From positions 6,605,078-6,669,077 of the forward strand of contig OX155908.1 of NCBI GenBank assembly GCA_944588485.1: a stretch of 64,000 bases of DNA. Reading direction: 5' to 3'. Position 1 is the stretch's first letter. The number at the start of each line of letters is the position of its first letter. Source of the stretch: Phosphuga atrata (Eukaryota > Arthropoda > Insecta > Coleoptera > Silphidae). Positions 35,500-46,383 of the stretch are shown here, in pieces. Under the pieces are notes generated by a model, which saw only the letters and a list, made by a program, of their open reading frames with translations, was not told where the DNA came from and searched no databases. The position numbers were made by a program, and so were the translations under genes.

Positions 35500-35965
35500 A
35501 CGCAATAGTCTTCATATAATTAGTATATAGACAAGATTGATTAGTCTTTAGACAGAATTAGTGAGTAGATAGGAAATATTAAATAGCCTTTAGATAACAT
35601 TAATTAGTATATAGACAATATTAAATAGTATTCAGATGATTAATATATAGATAAGATAAATTAGTCTTTAGGTTATTAATATATAAATTAGTTGTTAGGT
35701 TACAGAATTTATGAGTAAACAGGAGATACTAATCATTAGACTTCATGACTCGGCTAATTATAACTAATTAAGAGACCTATATGACTAGTCCAGATTTTTC
35801 ATAAAAGTTTGACTAGTTGTAGTTAGTCTGCTATATAGTTCTGTAATCGACTATTTAGTTGGACTAATTGTAACTAGTTAGTTGATATGACTAATCTAAT
35901 TATGAGGCCAACTTTGACCAATTGTGACTAGTCTATATACTAATTAATATCACCTAAAAACTACC
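35500..35965. repeat. Second occurrence of the 20.6-kb ~120-bp repeat family
   Basis: Contains AATTAGTATATAGACAAGAT, TTAGTCTTTAGACA and then the flank GACTTCATGACTCGGCTAAT, which also follows the array at 21480. Both repeat and flank are shared, so a longer segment was copied before the E1/E2 block. Confidence 0.75.
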
Positions 35966-36080
35966 TAATCAGACAACGGATTTAGTGGGGTAAACAACGA
36001 GATCAAATTTCGCTTATGCTAGGCCTTAACCAGACACGTTGAATGATCACCCATGTAATCAAAATGTCATTTTATTTTAG

Positions 36081-36331
36081 AGCGGGTGCGTCTTGCAAAG
36101 ACTGCTCTCAGTGGTCTGAAACCACTCCATTACGAGCTACACCTGTTTTAACTAAAGTTAGCGGATCTAGAGGAGTGAACCTCAATAAAAATTACCGAGG
36201 TAAGTTGGGGGGCAGGGAAGGAGCCTCCACGCGGCGCCCCCTGGTAACACTGTCCCACCAGACAGTGGCGAATCCTTCCACCAAGTGCCGTTCATACTTG
36301 GCCCTCACCGGACAAGCTGGATGAGCACCCG
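36081..36331 (+). ncRNA. E2 exon-like module, copy c
   Basis: Acceptor TTTTATTTTAG ends at 36080. Here the frame is open from the acceptor to a stop at 36322-36324, about 80 codons including SCKDCSQW and GASTRRPLVTLSHQ. It has no MITE. The same inverted GCGGGTGC/GCACCCGC pair bounds it. This is the most coding-like E2 copy, but no known domain is visible. Confidence 0.4.
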
Positions 36332-36563
36332 CGCGCGTCGGTTTAGACTAAATGTATCTAGGTGCCGTTTCTAGATACTGCTTAGGGAAGTATTTTATTT
36401 TCATCCGAAAGCCAACCGCAAACAAGGCTTAAAGTCGGGAGTGTTAGATACGCGAATTTAAATGTTTAGGGAAATTGTCCGAAACTTTGCTAATAGTGCG
36501 CGTTTTTTTTTTGTTGCGAGTGTTAGATTCGCGAAACTTTAAACCCGTAAAAGTTAGGTAGTG

Positions 36564-36731
36564 ATGGAACCCATCCCTTTGGCTGGTGGATATGGTTGGG
36601 GGAGCGGCGCAGACTGCAGGAAGTGCCTGTTGGACAGGGAAGCCGCCTGGTCCGCAGGACTTCAGAAGAGTGCTGGCTTTCCACTGCAAAAAGGTAGGCC
36701 AACATTAGAGATGACTCCAAGACGCAAGTAG
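36564..36731 (+). CDS. Small unassigned ORF in E1 module, copy d (55 aa)
   Basis: The same length as the ORF at 28978 and differing at two residues (Phe4 to Ile; a Val to Phe near residue 40). It ends at the same conserved donor region (GTAGTAAGTG). Both differences are non-synonymous, so the sequence gives no evidence of selection on the protein. Confidence 0.3.
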   Translation: MEPIPLAGGYGWGSGADCRKCLLDREAAWSAGLQKSAGFPLQKGRPTLEMTPRRK

Positions 36732-38649
36732 TAAGTGATTTTCTGATTACGCGGTCGGGAAGTGCGCGAAAGTGTCCATCCATCCATGCTTGAAATGAGA
36801 AGATTTTAAGCAGCGAAGATCCGTCCGAATACCGCGAAAAAAACAAATGGACGTGTGGACGATTTGAGTGGTTTAAGACTGACTTTTGTTTCTTATTTAG
36901 ATTAACAATTTGTGCTGCAATATTAACAGCAACGAAGTCTTAATCTGCGGTTTGAGTCTTTGAGGTTTTAGATTAGTTTGGCAACGGATTTGCTTTATTC
37001 GCACAGTAATGGGGTTTCACTTATTTGCCGTTTCGCCAATCAAGTCTTGAGCTGTTGAGAGTTTTCCGAGCTCAAGAACTTGTCATTCCGCCAAGTCTCA
37101 TTTTACAAATTAGCAGGTAATGATGATAATGATGATTATCTGATGTAATTAATATAATTGTGACCAAACAATTGAGCGTTAGACGAGTTTGGCACAGAAA
37201 AAGAATAAAGAGCTAGTAATGTATCTAACTTTTATCCAGCTGTTGAGTTTAGTCATAGATTTGACGACCGAACTGGGAATTATTTCATCCAATTCTGGCG
37301 TATATTCTAGATATATCTTAATACTTTTACACTTTGAACTACGAGAACTTATTACAAAATATTTATCTAAACGATAGTTATAGGTGTATTCTGTTTCTTA
37401 AATTGGTTTATTTTATTGGAACTGCAACGTTTGTGGATTAATAATTGGAAAGAAAATATAGGCAATTTAACTGGCATTTGTGTAAATTGGTATAAATCAA
37501 GCTGTTGAGTTTTAAACTCAGCGAGAATTCTAGTTTTAAGTTTATCTTCCTTAATTAGTTTTTCAGGTTAAAATCTACTACTGGAACTATATAGTCGACT
37601 ATAATTGAATCCCGTTATTTGATTGGTGAGAGTTCATCAAATTTACTAAAATTAAATGTCATTTAGTATCTAATCTTGTGATACTAAGTTGTAGGAAACA
37701 CAATTTTAATCGCAAACATTTCGGGGGTTTTAGATATTTGATTCGCGTTTTTGTTTAAAATTGCACTCACAATTAGGTTGGATGTTTCGTGGGTTGGATG
37801 GGAGTCATTGGTTAAACTGCAGTCGCAATGCAGAGTTATCCTGATTTATTACAACTTGCTAGCACAATCAAAATTCGACTAAAGTTAGTCAAATTTAATT
37901 TAATTTCGAACATCTATAGGAATTTCTCATATTTATTATTCTTGCGCCAAATTATTCGTTTACGTATTAGCTTGCGCTGATTTCAATTGGTTCCGTCCGG
38001 TTGATATATTTTAAAACTTCTTCTAAGCTTGTGTTTCATACGCCTTGTATTAGTTTCTTTGAGATTCAGTGTTGGTTTTGACCAAACTGAAGACGTAATC
38101 ATTGTCTTTTGCGCCTCATGGTTGTTCGGTTTTCGGGGATTTAGTTTGCGTCTCCCAATTGCGGATAAATTAAATCCAGATTGGAAGACAATTCCTGTTT
38201 GTTCTGGTCAAAAGGAATTGGTGGTTTTAGGCGAGTCAAGTTTAATATTGTTTTAGTTTTTTCTACCTTATCTATACTTCTTACATAAATTCTAATGTTC
38301 TGTTTATATAGTTAGGCAAGTCTCATACATTTAATTAAATTAGATTTGACTGATAAATGGTAAACTCCAATAAATAGTTTACTCGCGAATTTATTCCATG
38401 TGCAAGTTCTAAATTTTGGGACAACTATTTTGGGGGAAATCGCGAAAAGGGGTAAAACATTTCCTTTTTGAGAGTGGAATCGCTCATTCAATCTAGGGTC
38501 CGACTAAAAACCGCGAAACCGTTCGGAATATTTGCGATTTATAATTGAGTTTTCTTTTCTAAATTCATCCGAAAAATGAATGTAAGGATGCCATTGATGA
38601 ATCTCAATCCAGTCTTAACGTTGAAGAAGATTGAGCAGGATATAGTTAT

Positions 38650-39540
38650 TATGTTTAGTTTTAAGTAAGAATTGTAATGGGACCAAGTTGTTGAGCTTTT
38701 GCCGAGTTTGAGTCCAGGTAAACCAAAGCTGTTGAGCTACTAGAGACCGGATTATGGCCAGCATAAAAAGCTTGTAAAGTGCTTGCAAATATGCGTGAAA
38801 AATGCCTAAAATATGCACGTAAATTGCCAAAATATAAAACATTAAACGGATCGTTGTGGAAAATGATCCTTCTACATCCACTGAGGTAACTGGGTAATAT
38901 TTAGTTTTAAGTTAGAATTGTAATAGGACCAAATTGTTGAGCTTCTGCCGAGTTTGAGTTCAGGTAAACCAAAGCTGTTGAGCTAATCTTCGAGTGCGAG
39001 CTTTATTAATAGAGACTCGATTATATCGAAGATGAAAAGCTTGAAAAGTGCTTGCAAAAATGCAGGAAAAATGCCTAAAATATGCACGAAAATTGCCAAA
39101 ATATAAAACATTAAATGGATCGTTATCGAAAATGATCCTTCTACATCTACTGAGATAACTGGGCAATACTTAGTTTTAAGTTAGAATTGTAATTGGACCA
39201 AATTGTTGAGCTTATGTCGAGTTTGAGTCCAGGTAAACCAAACCTGTTGAGCTTCTCTTCGAATGTCGAGCTTTATTGCTAGAGACCGGATTATATCCAA
39301 CATAAAAATTGCTTGCAAATATTCATAAAAAATGCCTAAAAAATGCACGAAAATTGCCAAAATATGAAACATTAAATGGATCGTTGTCGAAAATGGTCCG
39401 TCTACATCCACTGAGGTAACTGGGCAATATCTAGTACTAAGTTAGAATTGTAAAAGGACCAAGTTGTTGAGCTTTTGCCGAGTTTTGAGTCCAGGTAAAC
39501 CAAAGCTGTTGAGCTTGTCGTCGAATATTGAGCTTTGTAA
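38650..39540. repeat. ~260-bp tandem repeat in spacer of unit 2
   Basis: Three to four units of the family at 31071, with starts near 38665, 38923, 39185 and 39444. Some units have internal deletions. Confidence 0.82.
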
Positions 39541-40141
39541 CAAATTGGAAATTGATTTTGGCTAATTATGTCTCAAGACGAGAATATGTTAAGATTATTA
39601 TTATAGGCGTAATAAATAGATATTACCAATATCCAGATATAGACAGCGTGTGATGTATGGAAGCTTCGTGTATGTAAAATATTTCCGGAAAGTTTCCACA
39701 ATCTTGTAGTTTTGACAAATAAACTGATTTAACAGTAAGGGCATTAACTATAGTTTACACAAATACAAATTACATTCAATTTAGGGGTGTTTATGAAAGC
39801 ACCGGCCGCAAATTCTCAAATCGTGTTTAACGTGAATATATTAACAGTCAGTCAAGAAAACCGCTCAAAGCCAGACGGGCATCGTCGATATTTTATTTCC
39901 CAAAAGTCTTGAAAATATGTTTCTAACGTAAATGTATTTTCATACTTTTAACCTATTGTTAAACGCTCTGCAATTCGCTGCAGAAACCGAAGATCCGGAT
40001 TTTCGGCGCGTGTGAAATTAAAATAAGACGGTAAGTCTAAAAAGCAAATGACACATTTATAAAATTATAAAACCCAGGGCCAGGATAACTAATCTGGCCC
40101 TTTAACTACTAATCAATATGTTTCTGTTTCTTCTGTTTCAG

Positions 40142-40349
40142 GGCGGGTGCAAAGGTACGAAGGTGCTAGGGACACTAAATGCGAACATACAGCCTCTGAG
40201 TGTTGCAAGACCGCATGCCAGTGGTCTTAGATCAAACCTTCCCGAGGTGCACTTGTTTTCACTAAAGGCAGCGGATCTAGAGGAGTAAACCTCGAAGAAA
40301 AAATCCCGCTCATATTTGACCCTCCGGGAAAGCTGCATGAGCACCCGCG
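40142..40349 (+). ncRNA. E2 exon-like module, copy d
   Basis: Acceptor TTTCTTCTGTTTCAG ends at 40141. Near-identical to copy b at 32854, including the AAGGTACGAAGGTGC insert and the GCGGGTGC/GCACCCGC bounds. Stops interrupt all frames. Confidence 0.4.
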
Positions 40350-40444
40350 CGCGTCGGTTTAGACTAAATGTATCTAGGTGCCGTTTCTAGATACTGCTTA
40401 GGGAAGTATTTTATTTTCATCCGAAAGCCAACCGCAAACAAGGC

Positions 40445-40757
40445 TTAAAGTCGGGAGTGTTAGATTCGCGAATTTAAATGTTTAGGGAAATTGTCCGAAA
40501 CTTTGCTGAGAGTGCGCGTTTTTTTTTTGTTGCGAGTGTTAGATTCGCGAAACTTTAAACCCGTAAAAGTTAGGTAGTGATGGAACCCTTCTCTTTGGCT
40601 GGTGGATATGGTTGGGGGAGCGGCGCAGACTGCAGGAGGCGCCTGTAGGACATGGTGGATGTCTGTCGCTCAGGGTCTCAGAAAAGTGCAGGCCACCGTC
40701 CACTGCACAAAGTTAGGTCCTGCAAGAGATTGATCGCCAAGATGCCAAGTAGTGAGT
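40445..40757 (+). pseudogene. E1 module, copy e (diverged)
   Basis: The 5' flank and the first 18 codons (from ATG at 40580) match copies b and d. A stop then follows after GADCRRRL, and the rest diverges (GGTGGATGTCTGTCGCTCAG), converging again near the donor words CCAAGTAGTGAGTGAG. So the 3' splice-donor end is kept while the ORF is lost. Confidence 0.4.
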
Positions 40758-40779
40758 GAGATTTGAAATTTATTTATTT

Positions 40780-41900
40780 TTAATTTATTAATCGAAGTTC
40801 TCGTACGTCTGCGGGGAATTTAAATATCTGTTTAGGCCGATCTGGAATATGGAACTTGAAATGGTCATTTCGTTTCAATGAATCTTCTTCTTCTTTCGAA
40901 TAAGCCTGCTTTTTACCACGCTTGTTCTTCTGTTGAACTTTGATCTTTGCCCAGTAAGTGTAAATCCTTTCTGTCTTCTGTCCAGGGGGTACCTTTTCTT
41001 CGGGGTATTTCCTGAAATCCACGGACTTCCTTCAGGGTGCGTCTCACAGACTGTCTGATTTGGAGATCTGTTATTCCCAGATCTTTATTATCCTTCTCAG
41101 TTTCTGTCAACCAAGTGGTACAAACCTTCGTGTTTTGCCAGAAGGTGAACAGACGGTTGTTTTGTCGGTTTAGAGGCAATCTTGCAATGTGGCCATAGAA
41201 AGCTACCCTTCTTTTCCTTGCACAGTTAGAGAGCATCTCAATATGTTCGTAGAGCTCAGAATTATGCCGCCTTCGGAATTCCCCATCTTCCTCTACTGGA
41301 TCTTCTTGAGGATTCTCCTCTCTTTGATTTCCAGTGTATCTACCAGACCTCTTCGGTCCAAGGAAAGACACTCCATGGAATATAGGGCTTCTGGTCGTAA
41401 GACTGATGTGTAGTGCTTAAGTTTTAAGTTGCGTGACAGGCATTTCTTGTTGTTAGTGTACTTAGTCAGTCGATAGGCTAGTTTCAAAATATCACCAAAA
41501 CGGTAAATATGTAAAAAAAACTTTAAAATTCGCACAAAATTTCAAATTTAATTTATAAATTCATACTGCTGCCGCGGCCTGATATATCAAGTTGGTTGTA
41601 ACAAGCCTTCTTGTTCTAACTTGTTGACTCTCTTGGATAATGATTCTCTTTCTGATAAGTTGGGTTCAATCAATTCGCCAAAATACTTAAATTTCTCAGT
41701 CCTCTTGATGTTTCTCTGCTCTAGTCTCTGTTTGCTTCTCTGATGTTGGTGAATAATTCTGTTTTCTCCAGCGACACTTGAAGACCCACTTTGGAAGCCT
41801 ATTTTCTGAGGCAATTTACCTGCATTGTTGCCATCTCAAGAAAATCAGCAAACAGTGCCATGTCATATGCAAAGGCCAGTCCATCGTTCTTACGATCTCA
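40780..41900 (-). pseudogene. Minus-strand LINE reverse transcriptase, C-terminal half
   Basis: From about 41900 downwards come a damaged YADD region (AFAYDMALFAD), then EKFKYFGELIEPNLSERESL (41814-41607), a foreign 125-bp arm, then RLTKYTNNKKCLSRNLKLKH and LRPEALYSMECL (41482-41290). The tail contains FYGHIARLPLNRQNNRLF and runs to about 40780 with frame breaks. Family: RTE/CR1-like non-LTR. Inactive. Confidence 0.75.
41483..41607 (+). repeat. Left arm of a ~125-bp inverted repeat
   Basis: Contains GGTAAATATGTAAAAAAAAC, GCTGCCGCGGCCTGATATAT and AAGTTGGTTGTAACAAGC. It interrupts the LINE frame between NKLEQ and the RLTKYTNNK region. The reverse complement is at 42004-42130. Confidence 0.75.
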
Positions 41901-42003
41901 GGGAGAGATCGACCACCGGGTGAGACCGACCACTCGGGACAACTCCAGAACCAAACTAGAAAGGGATCTGTGCGTAACATATAAATATGGTAAAATGAGT
42001 TCA

Positions 42004-42130
42004 GCTTGTTACAACCAACTTGATATATCAGGCCGCGGCAGCAGTATGAATTTATAAATTAAATTTGAAATTTTGTGCGAATTTGAAAGTTTTTTTTACA
42101 TATTTACCGTGTTGGTGATATTTTGAAAAC
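42004..42130 (-). repeat. Right arm of the ~125-bp inverted repeat
   Basis: Reverse complement of 41483-41607 with few differences (CCGTGTTGGTG against CACCAAAACGG). It adjoins the truncated 5' end of the next LINE. The arms lie about 400 bp apart with LINE sequence between them. Confidence 0.75.
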
Positions 42131-42139
42131 GTGTAAATT

Positions 42140-43150
42140 TATTTAAACTATTTCGGTACTGGATGATAAAATATATTTCGATGATATCTGTACATGCACC
42201 AACCGAAAAGAAGGATGAGTTAACTAAGGATGTCTTTTATGACCTGTTGGAGACATTTCTGGCAACTTTGCCTAAACAGGACGCGACAGTTCTTATGGGA
42301 GATTTTAATGCTAAGGTAGGACGAGAAGATGCATTCAAACCCAACATCGGTAAACATAGCATACACGAACACTGCAATGATAACGGACTCGCTACATCAA
42401 ATAATCTTCCCATTAAATCAACGATGTTTGATCATAAAAACATACATAAACAGACCTAGGTCTCAAATGACGGAGTAACGAGAAATCAGATCACCATGTT
42501 ATAATAAATGCAAGACGTGGTAGTAGTATTACCGACGTTAGGAGTCTACGAGGCCTGCATACAGACAGCGACCATTCTTTGGTTAGAGCTAAATTTAGAG
42601 AAAGATCTCTAAGTAGAAGAACAACAGGCCGGAAAAGTTTCCTAGATGGAACACCGAGAAGTTCAAAGACACAAAAAAGGTAATTAAATATCAAGCATCT
42701 CTGAAGAATACACTGGAATCCATAACAAATCAAAATAATGCACATACACATAGTATCCAGAACATCGTAGGAGAAAAAAAGAATACTAAAAAGAAGAACT
42801 GGTTTGATGACGAATGCGAGATAGCCTTAAAGCAAAGAAGCCAGGCTCGACAACGAATGCTGCAAGATTCAAACGAGCAAAATACCCAGAAACACAGAGC
42901 TCAGAAAAAAAGCAAGAAAAACAATAAAAGCCAAAAAAAGACACACGAGGAAAATATTCTTGCAGAACTAGAGTCAAATAGAACGAGCAACGGAACAAAA
43001 CATTTCTTCCGAGAGGCAAAGAACATAAAAAAGGAATTAAAACCCAGAGTTGGAACTGTCATAAAGAATATCGAAGGTAACATTATTACTAGTGAAGCCG
43101 AAGTGATAGAGACATGGAGAAGATACTTTGATGAATTGCTGAATATACAG
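42140..43150 (+). pseudogene. RTE/CR1-like LINE: endonuclease domain and linker (host element, part 1)
   Basis: 42163-42459 encodes an AP-endonuclease segment with SVHAPTEKKDE and GDFNAKVG. After a frame break the frame resumes with QIDHVIINARR and SDHSLV (about 42475-42600). 42857-43150 gives the linker, with TKHFFREAKNIKKEL and TWRRYFDELLNIQ. The frame is then cut by another element and continues at 45845 with TDEG. The 5' end of the endonuclease is missing. Confidence 0.75.
43137..43150. repeat. 14-bp target-site duplication, left copy
   Basis: TGCTGAATATACAG, identical to 45831-45844. It brackets the minus-strand RT-RNaseH element. Confidence 0.85.
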
Positions 43151-45830
43151 CCTATTTGTTTGATTTTTCATATGTGTGCATATGAAAGTCAGCATTTCGT
43201 CGAGCTCGACACTATGCTGGCTGCGTTTCTTAATCTACTGATGCCAAGACCTATTTTCAGTTTGTATCATATTGATCTTTGTTTAACTAAACCGACTGTC
43301 GTGGTTTAGCCTGGTTAGTTTTTTCGCATTATTGTCGAAGGTAAGCCACCAATCTTTAGTCTTTTTAATTGACTTAAGCTGCTCTTGGTTATTAGGCCAG
43401 TTAAGTCCATTTTGTTTGAAGTCTAGCTCCAGAGTTTGTCTCCACTGTGCGGTATCTGGGCACGAAAAGATGACATGTTCCGCAGTGTTGTTTTCACCAC
43501 ACTTGCATAACGGAGAATCCCTCCTGCCAAATCTGTGAAGATACGCCTTGAAGTTACCATGGCCAGTTATTAGTTGAACCGAGTGGTGTGACAGACTGAC
43601 GTTAAAGCTTTTCCAGGCTGTGATGGATGGTATAAACGTCTTGGTCCACAATCCTGTTTTATCCGTCCACCATCTATCCTGCCAGAGATTCTCAAAGTGT
43701 TCCCTGGAATTCGATTTTAGTGCTTGCCTAGGCAATCTGCTATAAGCGATGGGGAGATCTTCCATGTCTGCTGCAAGTTTGGCAAGCCTGTCTGCTCTCT
43801 CATTACCCTCGATTCCAGCGTGAGCTTTAAACCAGTGCCATTGGAGCTTGATCTTCTTCGATACACGAGCAGCTATTTTCCAGGTTTCCATTAACAATTC
43901 ACTGGACGAATTCATGTGTTTCAATGCGTCAAGAACGGAACGGCTTTCACATAAAATAGAGCAAGAGCAGTTGGATTGCTCTTCCACATAACGCAAGGCG
44001 TGTTGTATGGCTATAAGCTCCGCCTGGAAGATAGAGCAGTAATACTCTAGTCTAAACTGCTTATAATGTACTTCATCTCCGTCAAAGTAGACAACAAAGG
44101 CAGCCCCTGTTCCACTGTTGGATTTTGAACCGTCCGTATACACCCGAAGTTGGAGGACATTCGTAATTCGCGTTAAATGGTAATTGACCAATGACAGCTT
44201 CGAAGGGTGGAGAAATGCCGGAGTGTTGATGGTAGGTTCCAAATCAGCTGAAGTTAGCGAGCTATAAAGCGCCAACTGTTTTAGGCGAATGTCAACCGGA
44301 AGAATACCGGAAATCACGCAGGCCGCCTCATTAGAGACTGTACGATATGCCTTGGCTGCACCGATAGTAGTGAGGCGTTGTACGCCCAATAGCTTAAGCT
44401 TTCCTTTAACACCGAAAGACCGGTGCCAAATAGGAGCTCCATACAGTAACGCTAGTTCAACCGCACCATGATATATGTCTACTATTTCTGCTCTCCTAAG
44501 ACCCCATTCCTTCTTCACGGCAAAACCCAATCGTTGACTAAACTGTTTCACCTTACCACATGCAATTTTTATATGTTCCTTAAAGTTAAGGGATCTATCA
44601 ATTATGACACCCAAATACTTGAGGTGATGTTGGCATTTTATCTTTGTGTTCCCAAGAGTGAAAAAGGGACTTCTTTGTCTTAATGATCTGCCGAAGAATA
44701 GAGCTTCAGTCTTTTTTGGATTGAAATTTAGTCGACAGTCGGCTGACCATTGTTGAAGACTTGCCAAAGCACGATCGGTGATTTCCTTTAGTCCCACAAT
44801 GCTGTTACTTCTGCAAAGCAGAAGAGTGTCATCGGCATAGGCTATGATTTCGCATTCTTCGGGAAAATTTCTTTCAAAAATGGTGCCATAGAGAATGTTC
44901 CAAAAACCTGGTCCAGATTTCCACCCCTGCGGACAGCCTTTAGTGACGCTTTTTTCAATTTGTATTCCTGGTTCTATAATAATAGCCTTGCGATCTGCAA
45001 AATAGCTTCTAGCTAATTTGATGAGGTTATCAGGACAACCCTTCTCAATTAACCTGCTAATAACAAGCGGCCACCATGCATTATCAAATGCACCACTAAT
45101 ATCTAGTGCGATGGCAGAGCAATATTTCTTGTTTTTCATTGCTTCCCGTATGTACCCAACGGCTGTTGAAATAGCTTGGACAGTTCCAGTTCCCTTTCTG
45201 AAACCGAATTGGTTTTTGTGAATGAGATTGTTTTTATAGAAATAGTGCTCGACTCTTGATATAAGCAGGGAATCTAACACCTTTCCAGCAACCGGAAGTA
45301 AACTGATTGGCCTGAAATCCTTCGTGGATAATGCCGGTTTATTAGGTTTGGGAATAATCTTGATCAACTGTTCTTTCCAGCAAGATGGAAAAATCGATTT
45401 ATTTAAGCACTTGTTGTACAGCAATTCAAAAATTTTGGGTGCAGAATTAAAGGCAGCTAATACAATGTCTGATGATATGCCGTCCAGACCAGGAGCCTTT
45501 TTTGGGCCCATTCCGCGTAGTATGCGTTCAATTTCGAAAATAGTGATCATCTGGTCCACCTCTTCCAGTTTCCGCATAATGCCTGACTCGAGCGTGTATG
45601 TAAGAGTCCTCCTCATTGTCTTCTGGAAAGAAAGCATTAAGAAGTTGCCTCATAGTTTCGAAAATATCAAGAGACTTCCCCGCTATCTTAAGGCTGGTAA
45701 CGAAGCTAGTCGAGGTTTTTCTTCCCCTGAGCACCCTAAACACAGGTCCCCATGGATTTCCAGTTGAAGAATGAGTACAGAATTGCCGCCACTTTAGTTT
45801 TTTTGTGTCTAAAATCAATTGTTTGTGTTC
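43151..45830 (-). mobile_element. R1/I-like non-LTR retrotransposon (RT + RNase H), 5'-truncated, nested
   Basis: The long frame 45637-43283 (up to 784 codons) holds KKAPGLDGISSD, NQFGFRKGTGTVQAI, ALDISGAFDNAWW, GCPQGWKSGPGFWNIL and YADDTLLL. An RNase H domain follows (YTDGSKS, AELIAI, KAHAGIEGNERAD), then a zinc-knuckle-like CKCGENNTAEHVIFSC. The pre-RT part (to about 45830) is in another frame, with one break near 45600. The endonuclease is missing, so the copy is 5'-truncated. The 3' end has a ~130-bp UTR and no poly(A). The frame is otherwise unbroken, so this looks like a fairly young insertion. Confidence 0.88.
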
Positions 45831-45844
45831 TGCTGAATATACAG
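45831..45844. repeat. 14-bp target-site duplication, right copy
   Basis: TGCTGAATATACAG, matching 43137-43150. The host LINE frame is continuous when one copy is removed. Confidence 0.85.
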
Positions 45845-46085
45845 ACGGATGAAGGCAGACGTTAGTATACACATCTTACGGTCGAACCCTTAGTGGAAGA
45901 ACCTACAATGGAAGAGGTATGACGAGCTATTCACAAACTAAAAAAAACCAAAGCCCCAGAAAACGATACTATATCGGCAGAACGTCTGAAACATAGAGGA
46001 GAAATTTTGGAGCTTTCTATCAACTCAGCTGCCAGATATGGAACGAAGAACAAATACCCCAATCCCCTGGAAAGAAAGTATTATA
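45845..46085 (+). pseudogene. Host LINE, part 2 (start of reverse transcriptase)
   Basis: Reads VEPLVEEPTMEEV, then AIHKLKKTKAPENDTISAER, the usual entry to the RT domain (K-x-K-A-P-x-x-D). A stop after EEV and a frame break near 46030 disable it. Confidence 0.7.
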
Positions 46086-46086
46086 A

Positions 46087-46380
46087 TACCCATTCATACA
46101 AAGGGCGTTCAAATATGTTGCATAAACTATAGATAACGCATCTCCTTGTTTAAGACCACCGTTGATTGGAAAGAAGGTTGACAATTTTCCTTCAAGTCTT
46201 ACTGCACTTGTAGATCCCTCTACACAAGCTTTTGTGAGACTGATCACCCTTTTCGGTACGCCCAGTTCTGCCATGGCATTCCACAATTCCACTCTTAGGA
46301 TACTATCATACGCTTGCTTAAAATCTATAAAAAGCTGATGCAATGTTTTGTTGTATTCCCAACACTTCTCCATCACTCTA
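46087..46380 (-). pseudogene. Inverted RT fragment of the same LINE
   Basis: On the minus strand this reads LFIDFKQAYDSILRVELWN and INGGLKQGDALS, the same segment as the + strand copy at 47388-47630. It is therefore an inverted duplication flanking the tandem array. Confidence 0.8.
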
Positions 46381-46383
46381 CAA

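Larger units (their letters stand above)
35975..40430. repeat. Tandem segmental duplication, unit 2
   Basis: Paralogous to 28272-33160 over exon-like modules and spacers. It lacks the piggyBac MITE and the 245-bp palindrome, and it has fewer 270-bp repeats, so it resembles the pre-insertion state. Confidence 0.85.
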
